Positions 24,972-35,287 are shown, counted from the first letter of the stretch. The stretch is DNA of 64,000 bases from Amycolatopsis nalaikhensis (GCF_030264295.1 NZ_CP127173.1:9369501-9433500), one strand, 5' to 3'. Program-made: numbers and translations. Notes: generated by a model not told the origin, from the letters alone.

Positions 24972-26365
24972 GCCTGTCCCTTCGGGTAGAGGTGCGCGCC
25001 GGGGACGGCGTGCGGGTCTTCGCGGACGTCGGCGGGGTTCGTCTCGGGCAGGAACCACGCGCTGGCGAAGGTGATCAGCCCCATGAGCGTGATGTAGACG
25101 GCGACCGGCCAGGTGCTGCCGCTCTGCGCGATGAGCGCGGTCATGAGGAACGGCGTCCCGCCGCTGACGATGATCGCGGACAGCTGGTAGGCCAGCGACG
25201 CACCCGAGTAGCGGACGGCGGGCGCGAACAGCTCGCCGAGGAAGCTCGCGATCGGGCCGTAGGTGAGGCACTGGAACACGAACCCGACGGCCACCGCGAC
25301 GAAGATCAGCGGCAGGGACGCGGTGCCGACGAGCCCGAAGTACGGGAAGGCCCAGACGGCGACGCCGAGGCCGCCGATCAGGATCAGCGGGCGGCGGCCG
25401 ATCTTGTCCGAGAGGTGCCCGGACCACGGGATGGTCACCAGCATCGCCACGGAACTGAGCAGCACCACCGCGAGCAGGGCGTCGCGCTTGAGCCCGAGCG
25501 AGCCGGTGCCGTAGCTCAGCAGCCCGGAAATGCTGACGTAGAACAGGCTGTTGGTGGCCGAGAGGAGCCCGCAGCCGAGCAGGATGGTGCCGGCCTTGCT
25601 GCGCAGGACCCGCGTCAGCGGCGCGCGGACCACCGCCTCCTCCGGCTTCGCCGCCTCTTGCAGGCGGCGGAACTCCGGCGTGTCCTCGACCTTGGCCTGG
25701 ATGTAGAGGACGACCGAGAACATCACGACGCTGAGCAGGAAGGGGATGCGCCAGCCCCAGCTGAGGAAGGCGGCGTCCGGCATCAGGCCGCTGGCCGCGA
25801 CGAAGATCAGGTTCGACAGGATCACCGCGACCGGAACACTGGTCTGGCCGAAGGTCCCGGCGAAGCCCCGGCGCTTGGGCCCGGCGGATTCGGTGAGCAG
25901 CAGCACGATGCCGCCCCACTGGCCGCCGGCCGCCAGCCCCTGGACGAACCGCAGCGTCACCAGGAGGATCGGGGCCAGCGCGCCGACGGACGCCGCGCTG
26001 GGCAGGCAGCCGATCAGGAACGTCGCGGCCCCCATGAGCGCCAGGCAGGTGACGACGACCGGCTTGCGCCCGTACTTGTCGCCGAGGTGCCCGGCCAGCA
26101 CCCCGCCGACCGGCCGCGCCACGAAGCCCGCCCAGAACGTGCTGAAGGCCAGCAGCGTCCCGGTCAGCGCCGACGAATGCGGGAAGAACACCTTGGGGAA
26201 CACCAAGGCGGCCGCGGTGCCGTAGAGGAAGAAGTCGTACCACTCGATCGAGCTGCCGATCAGCCCCGCGGCCAGCAGCTTGCGGAACGCCCGGCGGTGC
26301 GCCGGGGACCGGTCGGCGTCGGCGTGGCCGGACCGTCCTTCGGGTTGGGTGAGCGGGATTGCCAT
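24968..26365 (-). CDS. MFS transporter, MHS family, probably for an aromatic or organic acid
   Basis: A 465-residue protein with about 12 membrane helices. It has the MHS helix-1 motif GSSIEWYDFFLYGTAAALVF, GHLGDKYGRKP after helix 2, GLAAGGQWGG, and GHLSDKIGRRP at the centre. The start is taken at ATG 26365 (MAIPLTQ); an ATG at 26410 would add 15 residues, and neither has a strong ribosome site. It precedes and overlaps the esterase gene and is divergent from a PucR-type regulator, so it is likely induced by its substrate. The MHS family imports carboxylic acids with protons; the neighbouring esterase suggests an aromatic acid here. Confidence 0.85.
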   Translation of the reverse strand: MAIPLTQPEGRSGHADADRSPAHRRAFRKLLAAGLIGSSIEWYDFFLYGTAAALVFPKVFFPHSSALTGTLLAFSTFWAGFVARPVGGVLAGHLGDKYGRKPVVVTCLALMGAATFLIGCLPSAASVGALAPILLVTLRFVQGLAAGGQWGGIVLLLTESAGPKRRGFAGTFGQTSVPVAVILSNLIFVAASGLMPDAAFLSWGWRIPFLLSVVMFSVVLYIQAKVEDTPEFRRLQEAAKPEEAVVRAPLTRVLRSKAGTILLGCGLLSATNSLFYVSISGLLSYGTGSLGLKRDALLAVVLLSSVAMLVTIPWSGHLSDKIGRRPLILIGGLGVAVWAFPYFGLVGTASLPLIFVAVAVGFVFQCLTYGPIASFLGELFAPAVRYSGASLAYQLSAIIVSGGTPFLMTALIAQSGSTWPVAVYITLMGLITFASAWFLPETNPADVREDPHAVPGAHLYPKGQA

Positions 26366-26510
26366 GGAAGCCGCCTTCGTCGTTGAGCGCAGGCCCGTGA
26401 TGGCGGTCATGGTATGGCGCCGTTACGCTGTCGCCTGAGGTGTGGACCATCCACTCCTCCCGCCGGATCGGTGGTTCTTTCGCCCACCCGCAGCGAGGAG
26501 GGACGGCACT

Positions 26511-28189
26511 GTGGCCAGCGATGCGGAGGCGGGCTCGCTCGTGCGACGGCAACGGGAACTGGCGTCGTTGTACGCGACCGTCAAATCGCTCACCGCGCTC
26601 GGCGAGCTCGACGACGTCCTGCGGTCGATCGTGCACCACGCCCACGACCTGATCGGCACGGACTTCACGTACCTGTCGCTGGTCGGCCCGGACGGCAGGC
26701 TGTCGGCCCGCGCGGCGGAGGGCACGGTCTCGCCGTCGTTCCTCGCGGCGGCCATCCCGACGAGCGTGGGTCTCGGCGGCAAGGTGCTGGCTTCCCGCAG
26801 CCCGCACTGGGTGCGCGACTACGCCGCGTCGACGCTGATCGAGCACGACCCGGCCTTCGACCGGCTGGTGACCACCGAAAAGCTCGTCGCGCTGCTCGGG
26901 GTGCCGCTGGTGATCCGGGGCGAGGCGGTGGGCGCGCTGTTCGCCGCGGACCGGTCCGAGCGGTCCTTCCAGGCCGACGAAATCGCGCTGCTGAACGCGT
27001 TCGCCGACCACGCGGCGGTCGCGCTCGACAACGCGCGCCTGTACGAAGAGAGCCGGACGGCGCTGCGGGACCTGCGCGTCGCCTACCGCAAAACCGAACG
27101 GGCGCAAGCGATCCACGAGGCCCTCACCGGCGTGGTGCTGGCCGGCGGCACCCCCGGCGACGTCGCCCAGCTGCTCGCCGACCAGCTCGGCGGCGGCGTC
27201 ACGCTGCTCGACCGGACGAGTCCACTGGAGACGGACCTCGCGGGAGCGGTCGAGGAGGCCCGCCGGTCCGGGCGCTGCACGACGTCGGCGGAGGAGGACG
27301 GGACCACCCTGGCGGTGGCGGCGATCCAGGCGGGTGACAGCTACCTCGGCGCGCTGGCGTGGCGGCGCGAGGCCGCCCCGGACGACGTCGACCTGCGCAC
27401 GCTCGAGCGGGCCACGCACATCCTCGGGTTGCTGATCCTCAAGGAGCAGGCGGTCGCCGAGGCCGCCGAGCGGGTGAGCGGCGAGCTGCTGACCGACCTC
27501 ATGGTCGGCGGTCCCGGGATCGGCCCGGCCCAGCGCGCCCGGGCGCGTGCCCGCGGCATCGACGTCGACCGCCTGGACCTGGTGCTCGTCGTGGAGTCCC
27601 CGGCGTGGTCGGCGACCGACCTGTCCCGCCGCCTGCACGACATCGCCCGGGACCACGCCGGGCTGGCCGGCGAGCACCTGGGCCGCGCCACGATGATCCT
27701 CCCCGGCGACGACGCCACCCCGGAGGAAGTCCACAGTGGACTACGCCGGGCCCTGGGCGGCCCCGTGGTGGTCATCGGCGAACGGGCGGCCGGGCACGAC
27801 TGGGCGGGGGCGTTCTCGCTGGCCAGCCGCTGCGGCGCGGTCGTGCGGGCGCTCGGGCACACGGACCTGGGTGCCATGACGCGCCGCTACGCGTTGTACG
27901 CCATGCTGTTCGACGCCGATCGCGCGGGCGAACTCGACCGGTTCCTCGAGGACTCGATCGGGGCGCTGCTGGACCACGACCGCCGCCGGGGCACCGACCT
28001 GGTCGGCACGCTCAGCGCGTACTACGACAACCGAGCGAACGTCGCGGCGACGGCCCGGGCGTTGCACGTCCACGTCAACACGCTGCTGAAAAGGCTCGAC
28101 CGCGCGAGCGAGGTGCTGGGCTTCGACTGGCGCCGGGAGAACGACCTCGAGCTCCAGCTCGGTCTGCGGCTCCACGAACTCCGGACGAC

Positions 28190-28193
<4 letters not shown>
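26511..28193 (+). CDS. GAF-domain PucR/CdaR-type transcriptional regulator
   Basis: A 560-residue regulator. Residues about 30-180 form a GAF domain (ELDDVLRSIVHHAHDLIGTD, GLGGKVLASRSPHWVRDY, LVALLGVPLVIRGEAVGALFAADR). The middle part resembles the CdaR GGDEF-like region. The C-terminal 60 residues are the PucR-type helix-turn-helix: LVGTLSAYYDNRANVAATAR then ALHVHVNTLLKRLDRASEVL. GTG at 26511 follows GAGGAGGG. It is divergent from the MFS/esterase operon and its stop overlaps that of the acyl-CoA ligase gene by four bases on the opposite strand. It probably activates the esterase-transporter operon in response to a phenolic ligand. A paralogue occurs at 44518-46272. Confidence 0.86.
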
Positions 28194-29813
<1,620 letters not shown>

Positions 29814-29938
29814 GGCGCTCTCTTTCGGTCGGCGGGTGTGATGAACCATAAGGGCGGGTCGGGCGGGGAGATGAGGGTGGAAACTTCCACTTGTCGCGGG
29901 TCGCGGGCGGCGGATTCCTCCACTCGAAGTTCTGCGGA
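29814..29938. other. Ligase leader region, no gene seen
   Basis: 125 bp between the ligase start and repeat copy 2. It should hold the ligase promoter. Nothing else was recognised apart from a short A/T-richer run at 29870-29895. Confidence 0.4.
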
Positions 29939-30356
29939 ACCGGCGGCCGGCAACGCAAAGCAGGCACGACATCACCAGACCTCCCCCGCCCCTCGTCCTC
30001 GCCGCCCTTCAGTCGACGGTTGAGCTTGTCAAGGCACGCTTTCCCGCCTTGACAAGCTCAACCGGCGGCTGAACACTCCGCGAGGAGGGGCGGGGGATGT
30101 CGGGCCCGTTCTCCCTTCCGTGACGTTCAAAGATCAAAAGAATGTCCTCGCCGGACGGGCAGGCTCTGGGATGGCCGGGGCCTCGTAGTCTTGTTGCGTA
30201 CTCGAGGTGGGCCGCGAGGTGGTCATCCCGTCGCCTGATTGAGGCCTATCACTTTGAGCCAGGCCCGCAAGCCTCCGTAGCTCGGCTGCAGTAGACGAGG
30301 TAGTTGCGGGCCTGGCTCAAAGTGATTTGACGGCCTCAGGCGACGGGATGACCACC
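29939..30356 (+). repeat. Double-hairpin direct repeat, copy 2 (418 bp)
   Basis: Same orientation and near-identical sequence to 17910-18332. Hairpin A here has a perfect 18-bp inner stem, GGTTGAGCTTGTCAAGGC (30018-30035), loop ACGCTTTCCC, and its complement (30046-30063), extended by CAGTCGAC/CGGCGGCTG and an outer CCCCCGCCCCTC/GAGGGGCGGGGG pair. Hairpin B has arms 30218-30270 and 30304-30356. The hairpin B loop is diverged from copy 1 while the arms are conserved, which points to selection or recombination acting on the stems. The element ends 97 bp before vanH, right next to the VanR-type box at 30367. Confidence 0.85.
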
Positions 30357-30366
30357 TTCGCTCTTT

Positions 30367-30373
30367 TCGTAAG
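30367..30373 (+). promoter_or_regulatory. Putative VanR box upstream of vanH
   Basis: TCGTAAG, matching the first seven bases of the TCGTANGAAATT consensus described for enterococcal VanR (as recalled). The same heptamer occurs inverted in the vanR/vanY intergenic region at 35243-35249. Confidence 0.5.
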
Positions 30374-30397
30374 TTCGTTGCCGGTCACCTATCGTCC

Positions 30398-30418
30398 GTA
30401 TATCCAAAACCCCATACG
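30398..30418 (+). promoter_or_regulatory. Conserved van promoter block, vanH copy
   Basis: The 21-bp block contains ATATCnAAAACCnnATACG and matches the block upstream of vanY (35267-35287) at 17 of 21 positions. It ends 34 bp before the vanH ATG, against 33 bp for vanY. CATACG at its end could be the -10 hexamer. A flanking CGTTGCC/GGCAACG inverted pair spans about 30375-30427. Confidence 0.65.
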
Positions 30419-30452
30419 TCTTGGCAACGTCCCTCCGTCTTTACTGGTGGGC

Positions 30453-31415
30453 ATGATCGGAATCACCGTGTACGGCTGTGGTCCGGATGAGGCCGTCTTG
30501 TTCCGGGAAATGGCGCCGTCCTGTGGTGTCATTCCCACCATCACCTCTTCTCCCGTCACCGAAGCCAATGTCGATCTCGTCTCCGGGAACCGGTGCGTCA
30601 GCGTTGGCCACCAGCATCCCGTCACCAACGACACCCTCCTCGCCCTCGGCAAAGCCGGTGTCCGCTACATCTCCACCCGGAGCATCGGGTTCAACCACCT
30701 CGATGTCGACTACGCCGACAGCCTCGGCATTTCCGTCGGCAACGTCAGCTATTCGCCCGACAGTGTCGCCGACTACACCCTGATGCTCATGCTGATGGTC
30801 CTCCGGGATGCGAAAGCCACCCTTCGGCGCGCCGATCTCCACGACTACCGGTTGAACGATGTCCGTGGCAAAGAACTTCGCGATCTCACTGTCGGCGTTA
30901 TCGGGACCGGGAACATCGGTGTCGCCGTCATGGATCGGCTGCGGGGGTTCGGCTGCCGGGTTCTCGCCCATGACAGCCGGCCTCGGAACTCCGCCGACTA
31001 CTTCCCCCTTGATGAGCTTCTGCAGCTCAGCGACCTCGTCACCCTTCACGTCCCGCTCACCTCCGACACCCACCACCTCCTCGATCGGCACCGCATCGCC
31101 CGGCTCAAGCGCGGGGCCTACGTCGTCAACACCGGGCGTGGCGCTCTGCTCGACACCGAAGCTCTCGTCCGGGGCCTGGAAAGCGGGCGGCTGAGTGGCG
31201 CCGCACTGGACGTCGTCGAGGGGGAAGAAGGCATCTTCTACTCCGATCACCGGGGCAAACCCCTCGGGAGCGAGCTTCTCGGGCGGCTGCAAGCCATGCC
31301 GAACGTGCTCATCAGCCCGCACACCGCCTACTACACCGACCACGCGCTCACCGACACCGTCGAAAACAGTCTCATCAACTGTCTGAACTTCGAAAGCGGG
31401 AACCACTGTGCCTAA
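30453..31415 (+). CDS. vanH: D-lactate dehydrogenase VanH
   Basis: A 320-residue D-specific 2-hydroxyacid dehydrogenase that reduces pyruvate to D-lactate for the modified peptidoglycan terminus. It has the family's opening IGITVYGC, RSIGFNHLD, the Rossmann loop GVIGTGNIG (residues 148-156) with an Asp/Asn-free NADP-type continuation, and catalytic Arg229 (VNTGRG), Glu near 258 (VVEGEEG) and His290 (ISPHTAYYT). The ATG at 30453 aligns with the start of known VanH proteins; a GTG at 30447 would add two residues. The stop overlaps the vanA start by eight bases, so vanH-vanA-vanX form a tight operon. Codon third positions are clearly less GC-rich than in vanX and flanking genes. Confidence 0.95.
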   Translation: MIGITVYGCGPDEAVLFREMAPSCGVIPTITSSPVTEANVDLVSGNRCVSVGHQHPVTNDTLLALGKAGVRYISTRSIGFNHLDVDYADSLGISVGNVSYSPDSVADYTLMLMLMVLRDAKATLRRADLHDYRLNDVRGKELRDLTVGVIGTGNIGVAVMDRLRGFGCRVLAHDSRPRNSADYFPLDELLQLSDLVTLHVPLTSDTHHLLDRHRIARLKRGAYVVNTGRGALLDTEALVRGLESGRLSGAALDVVEGEEGIFYSDHRGKPLGSELLGRLQAMPNVLISPHTAYYTDHALTDTVENSLINCLNFESGNHCA

Positions 31416-32445
31416 GGTGAAGATCGGCGTCCTCTTCGGTGGCGTTTCCGAAGAACATCCCGTCTCCGTCAAATCCGCTCGAGAGGTCGCGCGGCACCTC
31501 GACCCTGAAAAGTACGAACCGTACTACGTCGGCATCACTCGGGATGGCCTCTGGAAACTCTGCGACGATCCCTCCTCGAACTGGGAAGATGGTGACTGCC
31601 GCGCCGCCGTGCTCTCGCCCGATCGGAGCGTGCACGGGCTGCTCGTCCTCGACCAGGGCCGTTGCGAGACGATCCGCCTCGACGTCGTGCTGCCCGTCCT
31701 GCACGGCAAGCTCGGTGAAGACGGGGCCGTGCAAGGCTTGCTGGAGCTTTCCGGCATTCCGTACGTCGGGTGCGACATCGCGGGTTCCGCCCTGTGCATG
31801 GACAAAGCGCTCGCCTACACCGTCGTCGAAGCCGCCGGGATCGCTACCCCGCCCTTCCGGATCGTCGCCGCCGAGGACAAGGTCGATCCCGATGAGCTGA
31901 CCTACCCCGTCTTCGTCAAGCCCGCCCGTTCCGGGTCTTCTTTCGGGGTCAGCAAGGTTTCTCACCCGGACGAGCTCGCCGAGGCGATCGAGACCGCGGC
32001 TCGGTACGACGTCAAGGTGCTCATCGAAGAAGCCGTCGTCGGCAGTGAGGTCGGCTGCGCCGTGCTGGGGAACGATCCGGAGCTGATCACCGGGGAGGTC
32101 GACCGGATCGCGCTTTCCCACGGCTTCTTCCGGATCCACCAAGAAGACGCGCCCGAGACCGGCTCCGAAAACTCGACCTTCGTCGTGCCCGCCGACATCT
32201 CACCTGAATCTCGCGCGCTCGTTCAGGAGACCGCGAAAGCCGTCTACCGTGCCTTGGGTTGCCGGGGGCTCGCGCGGGTCGATCTTTTCCTCAAGGAGGA
32301 CGGGACTGTTGTGCTCAACGAGGTCAACACCCTGCCGGGCATGACCTCCTACAGCCGGTACCCCCGGATGATGGCCGCCGCGGGACGGTCGATGGCCGAT
32401 GTTCTCGACCGCTTGGTGACGCTCGCCCTGACGGGTGACCGATGA
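31408..32445 (+). CDS. vanA: D-alanine--D-lactate ligase VanA
   Basis: A 345-residue ATP-grasp ligase that joins D-Ala to D-lactate, giving precursors to which vancomycin binds poorly. N-terminal GVLFGGVSEEHPVSVKSA and VLHGKLGEDGAVQGLLEL are Ddl-family features. The omega-loop region GFFRIHQEDAPETGSEN contains the His that distinguishes D-Lac ligases from D-Ala-D-Ala ligases, which have a Tyr-Lys pair there. ATP/Mg ligands are in GLARVDLFLKEDG and VLNEVNTLPGMTSYSRYP. The GTG start at 31408 lies inside the vanH end, and vanX starts within the vanA stop (ATGA). This is the diagnostic gene of the cluster. The GTG rather than the second GTG/ATG candidates is set by alignment to the VanA N-terminus. 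Confidence 0.96.
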   Translation: MPKVKIGVLFGGVSEEHPVSVKSAREVARHLDPEKYEPYYVGITRDGLWKLCDDPSSNWEDGDCRAAVLSPDRSVHGLLVLDQGRCETIRLDVVLPVLHGKLGEDGAVQGLLELSGIPYVGCDIAGSALCMDKALAYTVVEAAGIATPPFRIVAAEDKVDPDELTYPVFVKPARSGSSFGVSKVSHPDELAEAIETAARYDVKVLIEEAVVGSEVGCAVLGNDPELITGEVDRIALSHGFFRIHQEDAPETGSENSTFVVPADISPESRALVQETAKAVYRALGCRGLARVDLFLKEDGTVVLNEVNTLPGMTSYSRYPRMMAAAGRSMADVLDRLVTLALTGDR

Positions 32446-33068
32446 CCGGCGACTTCGTCTTCGTCGACGGCTGCGTCCCCGGGATCCGCTGGGACGCCAA
32501 GTACGCCACCTGGGACAACTTCACCGGCAAACCGGTCGACGGCTACCTCGCCAACCGCGTCGTCGGCACGCGGGCCCTGTGCTCGGCACTGGAACGCGCG
32601 CGGGAAAAGGCCGAGGCGCTGGGGTTCGGCCTGCTGCTGTGGGACGGCTACCGCCCGCAACGCGCCGTCGACTGCTTCCTGCGCTGGTCCCGGCGGCCGG
32701 AGGACGGGCGGACCAAATCGCGGCACTACCCGAACATCGACCGGTCCGAGATGTTCGAAAAGGGTTACGTGGCCGCCAAATCCGGGCACAGCCGGGGCAG
32801 CACCGTCGACCTGACGCTCTACCACCTGGCCACCGGCGAGCTCGCCCCGATGGGCGGCGACCACGACCTCATGGACCCGGTCTCCCACCACGGCGCTCCC
32901 GGGATCTCGCCGATCGAAGCGCAGAACCGCGCGCACCTGTGCGCCGTCATGGAAGCCTGCGGGTTCCGCCGATACGACCACGAGTGGTGGCACTACACCC
33001 TGGACCGCGAACCGTACCCGGACACCTACTTCGACTTCCCCATCGACCACGCGAGTCCTCGCCCGTGA
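32442..33068 (+). CDS. vanX: D-Ala-D-Ala dipeptidase VanX
   Basis: A 208-residue zinc peptidase (M15D) that destroys D-Ala-D-Ala so that only D-Ala-D-Lac enters peptidoglycan. Every catalytic residue of the well-studied enterococcal VanX is present at the same number: Arg71 (WDGYRPQ), zinc ligands His116 and Asp123 (SGHSRGSTVD), base Glu181 and zinc ligand His184 (HEWWHYTL). Cytoplasmic, without a signal peptide. It is coupled to vanA by ATGA and to the following GNAT gene by GTGA. Confidence 0.96.
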   Translation: MTGDFVFVDGCVPGIRWDAKYATWDNFTGKPVDGYLANRVVGTRALCSALERAREKAEALGFGLLLWDGYRPQRAVDCFLRWSRRPEDGRTKSRHYPNIDRSEMFEKGYVAAKSGHSRGSTVDLTLYHLATGELAPMGGDHDLMDPVSHHGAPGISPIEAQNRAHLCAVMEACGFRRYDHEWWHYTLDREPYPDTYFDFPIDHASPRP

Positions 33069-33484
33069 CCGCGTTCCGCCCCGCCCGCCTCGAAGACGCG
33101 CCCCGGATAGCCGAGCTGCTGACCCAGCTCGGCTATCCGGGCGAACTCGAGGCCGTGGCCGGGCGTCTCGCTCTTCTCCTGCGGTCGCCTACCCACCTGG
33201 TCCTGGTAGACACCCGCGTCGACGGCTGCGTCACCGCCGAACGGCGGCTCGTGCTGCACCAGGACGAGCACGTCGAGATCACCGGCTTGGTCGTCGACGC
33301 GGCCGTCCGACGCTCCGGGCTCGGCCGTGCGCTCGTGCGGGCTGCCGAGCAGTGGGCGGTACGGCACGGCGTGCCCGCCGTCGTGGTCCGGTCGAACGTC
33401 GTGCGCCCCGAATCCCACGCTTTCTACGAGGCGGCCGGGTACCGGCGGACGGCGACCTCGCACAGCTACCGCAGGACGGTTTGA
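33065..33484 (+). CDS. GNAT-family N-acetyltransferase coupled to vanX
   Basis: A 139-residue acetyltransferase. The acetyl-CoA-binding motif A is ITGLVVDAAVRRSGLGRALV (residues about 77-96), with the R-x-x-G-x-G/A signature as RRSGLGRA. Motif B follows with VRSNVVRPESHAFYEAAGYR, typical of the C-terminal Tyr region. GTG at 33065 overlaps the vanX stop (GTGA), so it is the fourth gene of the van operon. A GNAT gene here is not part of the standard vanRSHAX set. Its substrate is unknown; possibilities include a peptidoglycan precursor or an unrelated amine. The last 19 bp overlap the vanS gene on the other strand. Confidence 0.82.
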   Translation: MTAFRPARLEDAPRIAELLTQLGYPGELEAVAGRLALLLRSPTHLVLVDTRVDGCVTAERRLVLHQDEHVEITGLVVDAAVRRSGLGRALVRAAEQWAVRHGVPAVVVRSNVVRPESHAFYEAAGYRRTATSHSYRRTV

Positions 33485-34560
33485 GGCGCGGTGGGCAGCC
33501 GCACCGTGACGACCAGCCCGCCGCCGTCGCGTGGGGTGAGCGTGAGCGTTCCGTCGTGGGCCCGGGTGATGCTCGTGACGATGGCCAGGCCGAGCCCGAC
33601 GCCCGCGTGGTCGCCCAGGAGGCGTCCGGTGCCGCGCTGGAACGGCTCGGCCAGCGTCGCGACCGCGTCCGGGGACAGCTCCTTGCCCGTGTTCTCGACT
33701 GTGAGCACCACGGCTCCGGGGTCGACACTGGTCGTGACGTGCACCGTGCCGCCGTCCGGCAGGTTGTGGACGATCGCGTTGTGCACCAGGTTCGTGGTCA
33801 GCTGCAACAACAGGGCCGCCGAGCCGACCGTGGCCGTCTCCTCCCCCGTCGTTTCGAGGCTGACGCCGCGTTTTTCCGCCAGCGGCAGCAACGTCTCCGT
33901 GGCTTCTTCCGCCATCAGGGACAGGTCGACGGGTTCACGAGGGAACGACCGACGGTCGGCGCGGCTGAGCAGGAGCAGCGCCTCGGTGAGCTCGATCGCG
34001 CGTGCGTTGAGGGCGTGGAGCCGGTCGACGAGTTCGCCCGGGTCGCGGCCGCGGTCCGCGCGGGCCACGTCCAGGAGCGTCTGCGTGACGGCCAGCGGGG
34101 TGCGCAGCTCGTGGGAGGCGTTGGCCGCGAACCGCTGGTGTTCGGCGACGTGCGCCTCGAGCCGGGCGAGCATCGTGTCGAACGCGTCGGCGAGCTCGCG
34201 GAACTCGTCGCGGCGGCCGGGGAGCCGGATCCGGTGCGAGAGCGAGCCGTCGGCGGCCGCGCGCGTCGCGTCCGTGATGCGGGTCAACGGCGCGAGCATG
34301 CGCCCCGAAAGCACCCAGCCGCCCGCGAGCCCGAAAACCAGCAGGAACAGGAGCACCGCGCCCGCGGTCGGGGCGAACGCGGCGATGAGGGTCCGGCCGG
34401 GCGGTGACATCACCACCGGCATGAGTTCCAGGCCCAGCTGCTGGTAGTAGAGCAGGAACAGCAGCACGGCCAGGAGCAGCAGGATGCCCGCGAGCATGAC
34501 GAACCCGGCGTAGCTGAGGGTGAGCTTGAGGCGGACGCTGAGCCCGGGCGGCCTATCCAC
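33466..34560 (-). CDS. vanS: Sensor histidine kinase VanS
   Basis: A 364-residue membrane kinase. TM1 is about 14-38 and TM2 about 65-87, enclosing a short 25-residue extracytoplasmic loop that would be the ligand-sensing part. A HAMP-like linker (MLAPLTRITDATRAAADGSL) leads to the dimerisation helix with the phosphoacceptor His150 (NASHELRTPLAVTQ). The ATPase has N box LLQLTTNLVHNAIVHN, G1 VENTGKEL and G2 LLGDHAGVGLGLAIV. GTG at 34560 overlaps the vanR end by eight bases, so the pair is co-translated. The context of vanR and vanHAX identifies it as the glycopeptide sensor. It is transcribed toward vanHAX and overlaps the GNAT gene end. Confidence 0.9.
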   Translation of the reverse strand: MDRPPGLSVRLKLTLSYAGFVMLAGILLLLAVLLFLLYYQQLGLELMPVVMSPPGRTLIAAFAPTAGAVLLFLLVFGLAGGWVLSGRMLAPLTRITDATRAAADGSLSHRIRLPGRRDEFRELADAFDTMLARLEAHVAEHQRFAANASHELRTPLAVTQTLLDVARADRGRDPGELVDRLHALNARAIELTEALLLLSRADRRSFPREPVDLSLMAEEATETLLPLAEKRGVSLETTGEETATVGSAALLLQLTTNLVHNAIVHNLPDGGTVHVTTSVDPGAVVLTVENTGKELSPDAVATLAEPFQRGTGRLLGDHAGVGLGLAIVTSITRAHDGTLTLTPRDGGGLVVTVRLPTAPQTVLR

Positions 34561-35233
34561 GGTCTTCGCCGCCGGGGGTTTCGATGCGGTAGCCGACGCC
34601 GGGCACGGTGGCGATGATGCCGGGCTCGCCGAGGCGTTTGCGCAGGGCCGAGACCGTGATGCGCACGGCGTTGGTGAACGGGTCCGCGTTCTCGTCCCAC
34701 GCCCGCTCCAGCAGCTCCTCGGCACTGATCACCCCGCCTTCGGCGCCGACGAGGACTTCGAGCACGGCGAACTGCTTCCTGGTCAGGGCCACGTACCGGC
34801 CGTCGCGGTAGACCTCGCGGCGGAACGGGTCCAGCCGCAGGCCGGCGATCTCCCGCACCGGCGGCCGGCAGTGGGCGCGCCTGCGGTCGAGGGCACGCAG
34901 GCGCAGCACGAGCTCGCGGAGCTCGAACGGCTTGGTGAGGTAGTCGTCGGCGCCGAGCTCGAACCCGGAGGCCTTGTCGTCGAGCCGGTCGGCCGCGGTG
35001 AGCATGAGGATGGGCATGCCGCTGCCGGAGGCGACGATGCGTTCGGCGATCTCGTCCCCGGAGGGCCCGGGGATGTCCCGGTCGAGGACGGCGATGTCGT
35101 AGGCGTTGACGTTCAGCAGTTCCAGCGCGGTGTCGCCGTCACCGGCGAGGTCGGCGGCGATCGCGGCGAGGCGCAGGCCGTCGTGGATGGCTTCGGCCAG
35201 GTAGGGCTCGTCCTCGACCACCAGCACACGCAT
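34553..35233 (-). CDS. vanR: Response regulator VanR (OmpR/PhoB type)
   Basis: A 226-residue response regulator. The receiver domain 1-120 has the acidic pocket VVEDEP, the phosphoacceptor Asp51 (IAVLDRDIPGPSG), Thr79 (LMLTAAD) and Lys101 (YLTKPFE). The C-terminal winged helix (about 130-222) has LTRKQFAVLEVLV, AVRITVSALRKRLGEP and VPGVGYRIE. The ATG at 35233 starts the standard receiver. It is upstream of and overlaps vanS, and faces the vanY-like gene across 87 bp that contain a TCGTAAG box in its own orientation plus the van promoter block, consistent with autoregulation and activation of vanHAX and vanY. Confidence 0.92.
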   Translation of the reverse strand: MRVLVVEDEPYLAEAIHDGLRLAAIAADLAGDGDTALELLNVNAYDIAVLDRDIPGPSGDEIAERIVASGSGMPILMLTAADRLDDKASGFELGADDYLTKPFELRELVLRLRALDRRRAHCRPPVREIAGLRLDPFRREVYRDGRYVALTRKQFAVLEVLVGAEGGVISAEELLERAWDENADPFTNAVRITVSALRKRLGEPGIIATVPGVGYRIETPGGEDRG

Positions 35234-35242
35234 GATCCCGAT

Positions 35243-35249
35243 CTTACGA
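35243..35249 (-). promoter_or_regulatory. Putative VanR box upstream of vanR
   Basis: On the minus strand TCGTAAG (followed by ATCGG), the same heptamer as at 30367-30373. It lies 10 bp from the vanR ATG, which would suit autoregulation. Confidence 0.45.
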
Positions 35250-35266
35250 GCGGGGGCATTTCGCGG

Positions 35267-35287
35267 GCATATCGAAAACCGGATACG
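35267..35287 (+). promoter_or_regulatory. Conserved van promoter block, vanY copy
   Basis: Contains ATATCnAAAACCnnATACG, aligned to 30398-30418 with 17 of 21 matches. It lies 33 bp before the ATG of the vanY-like gene. Confidence 0.65.

Noticed and set aside
24989..26410. Long plus-strand frame antisense to the MFS gene
   Set aside because: The minus-strand frame shows a complete MHS transporter; the other is compositionally biased shadow.
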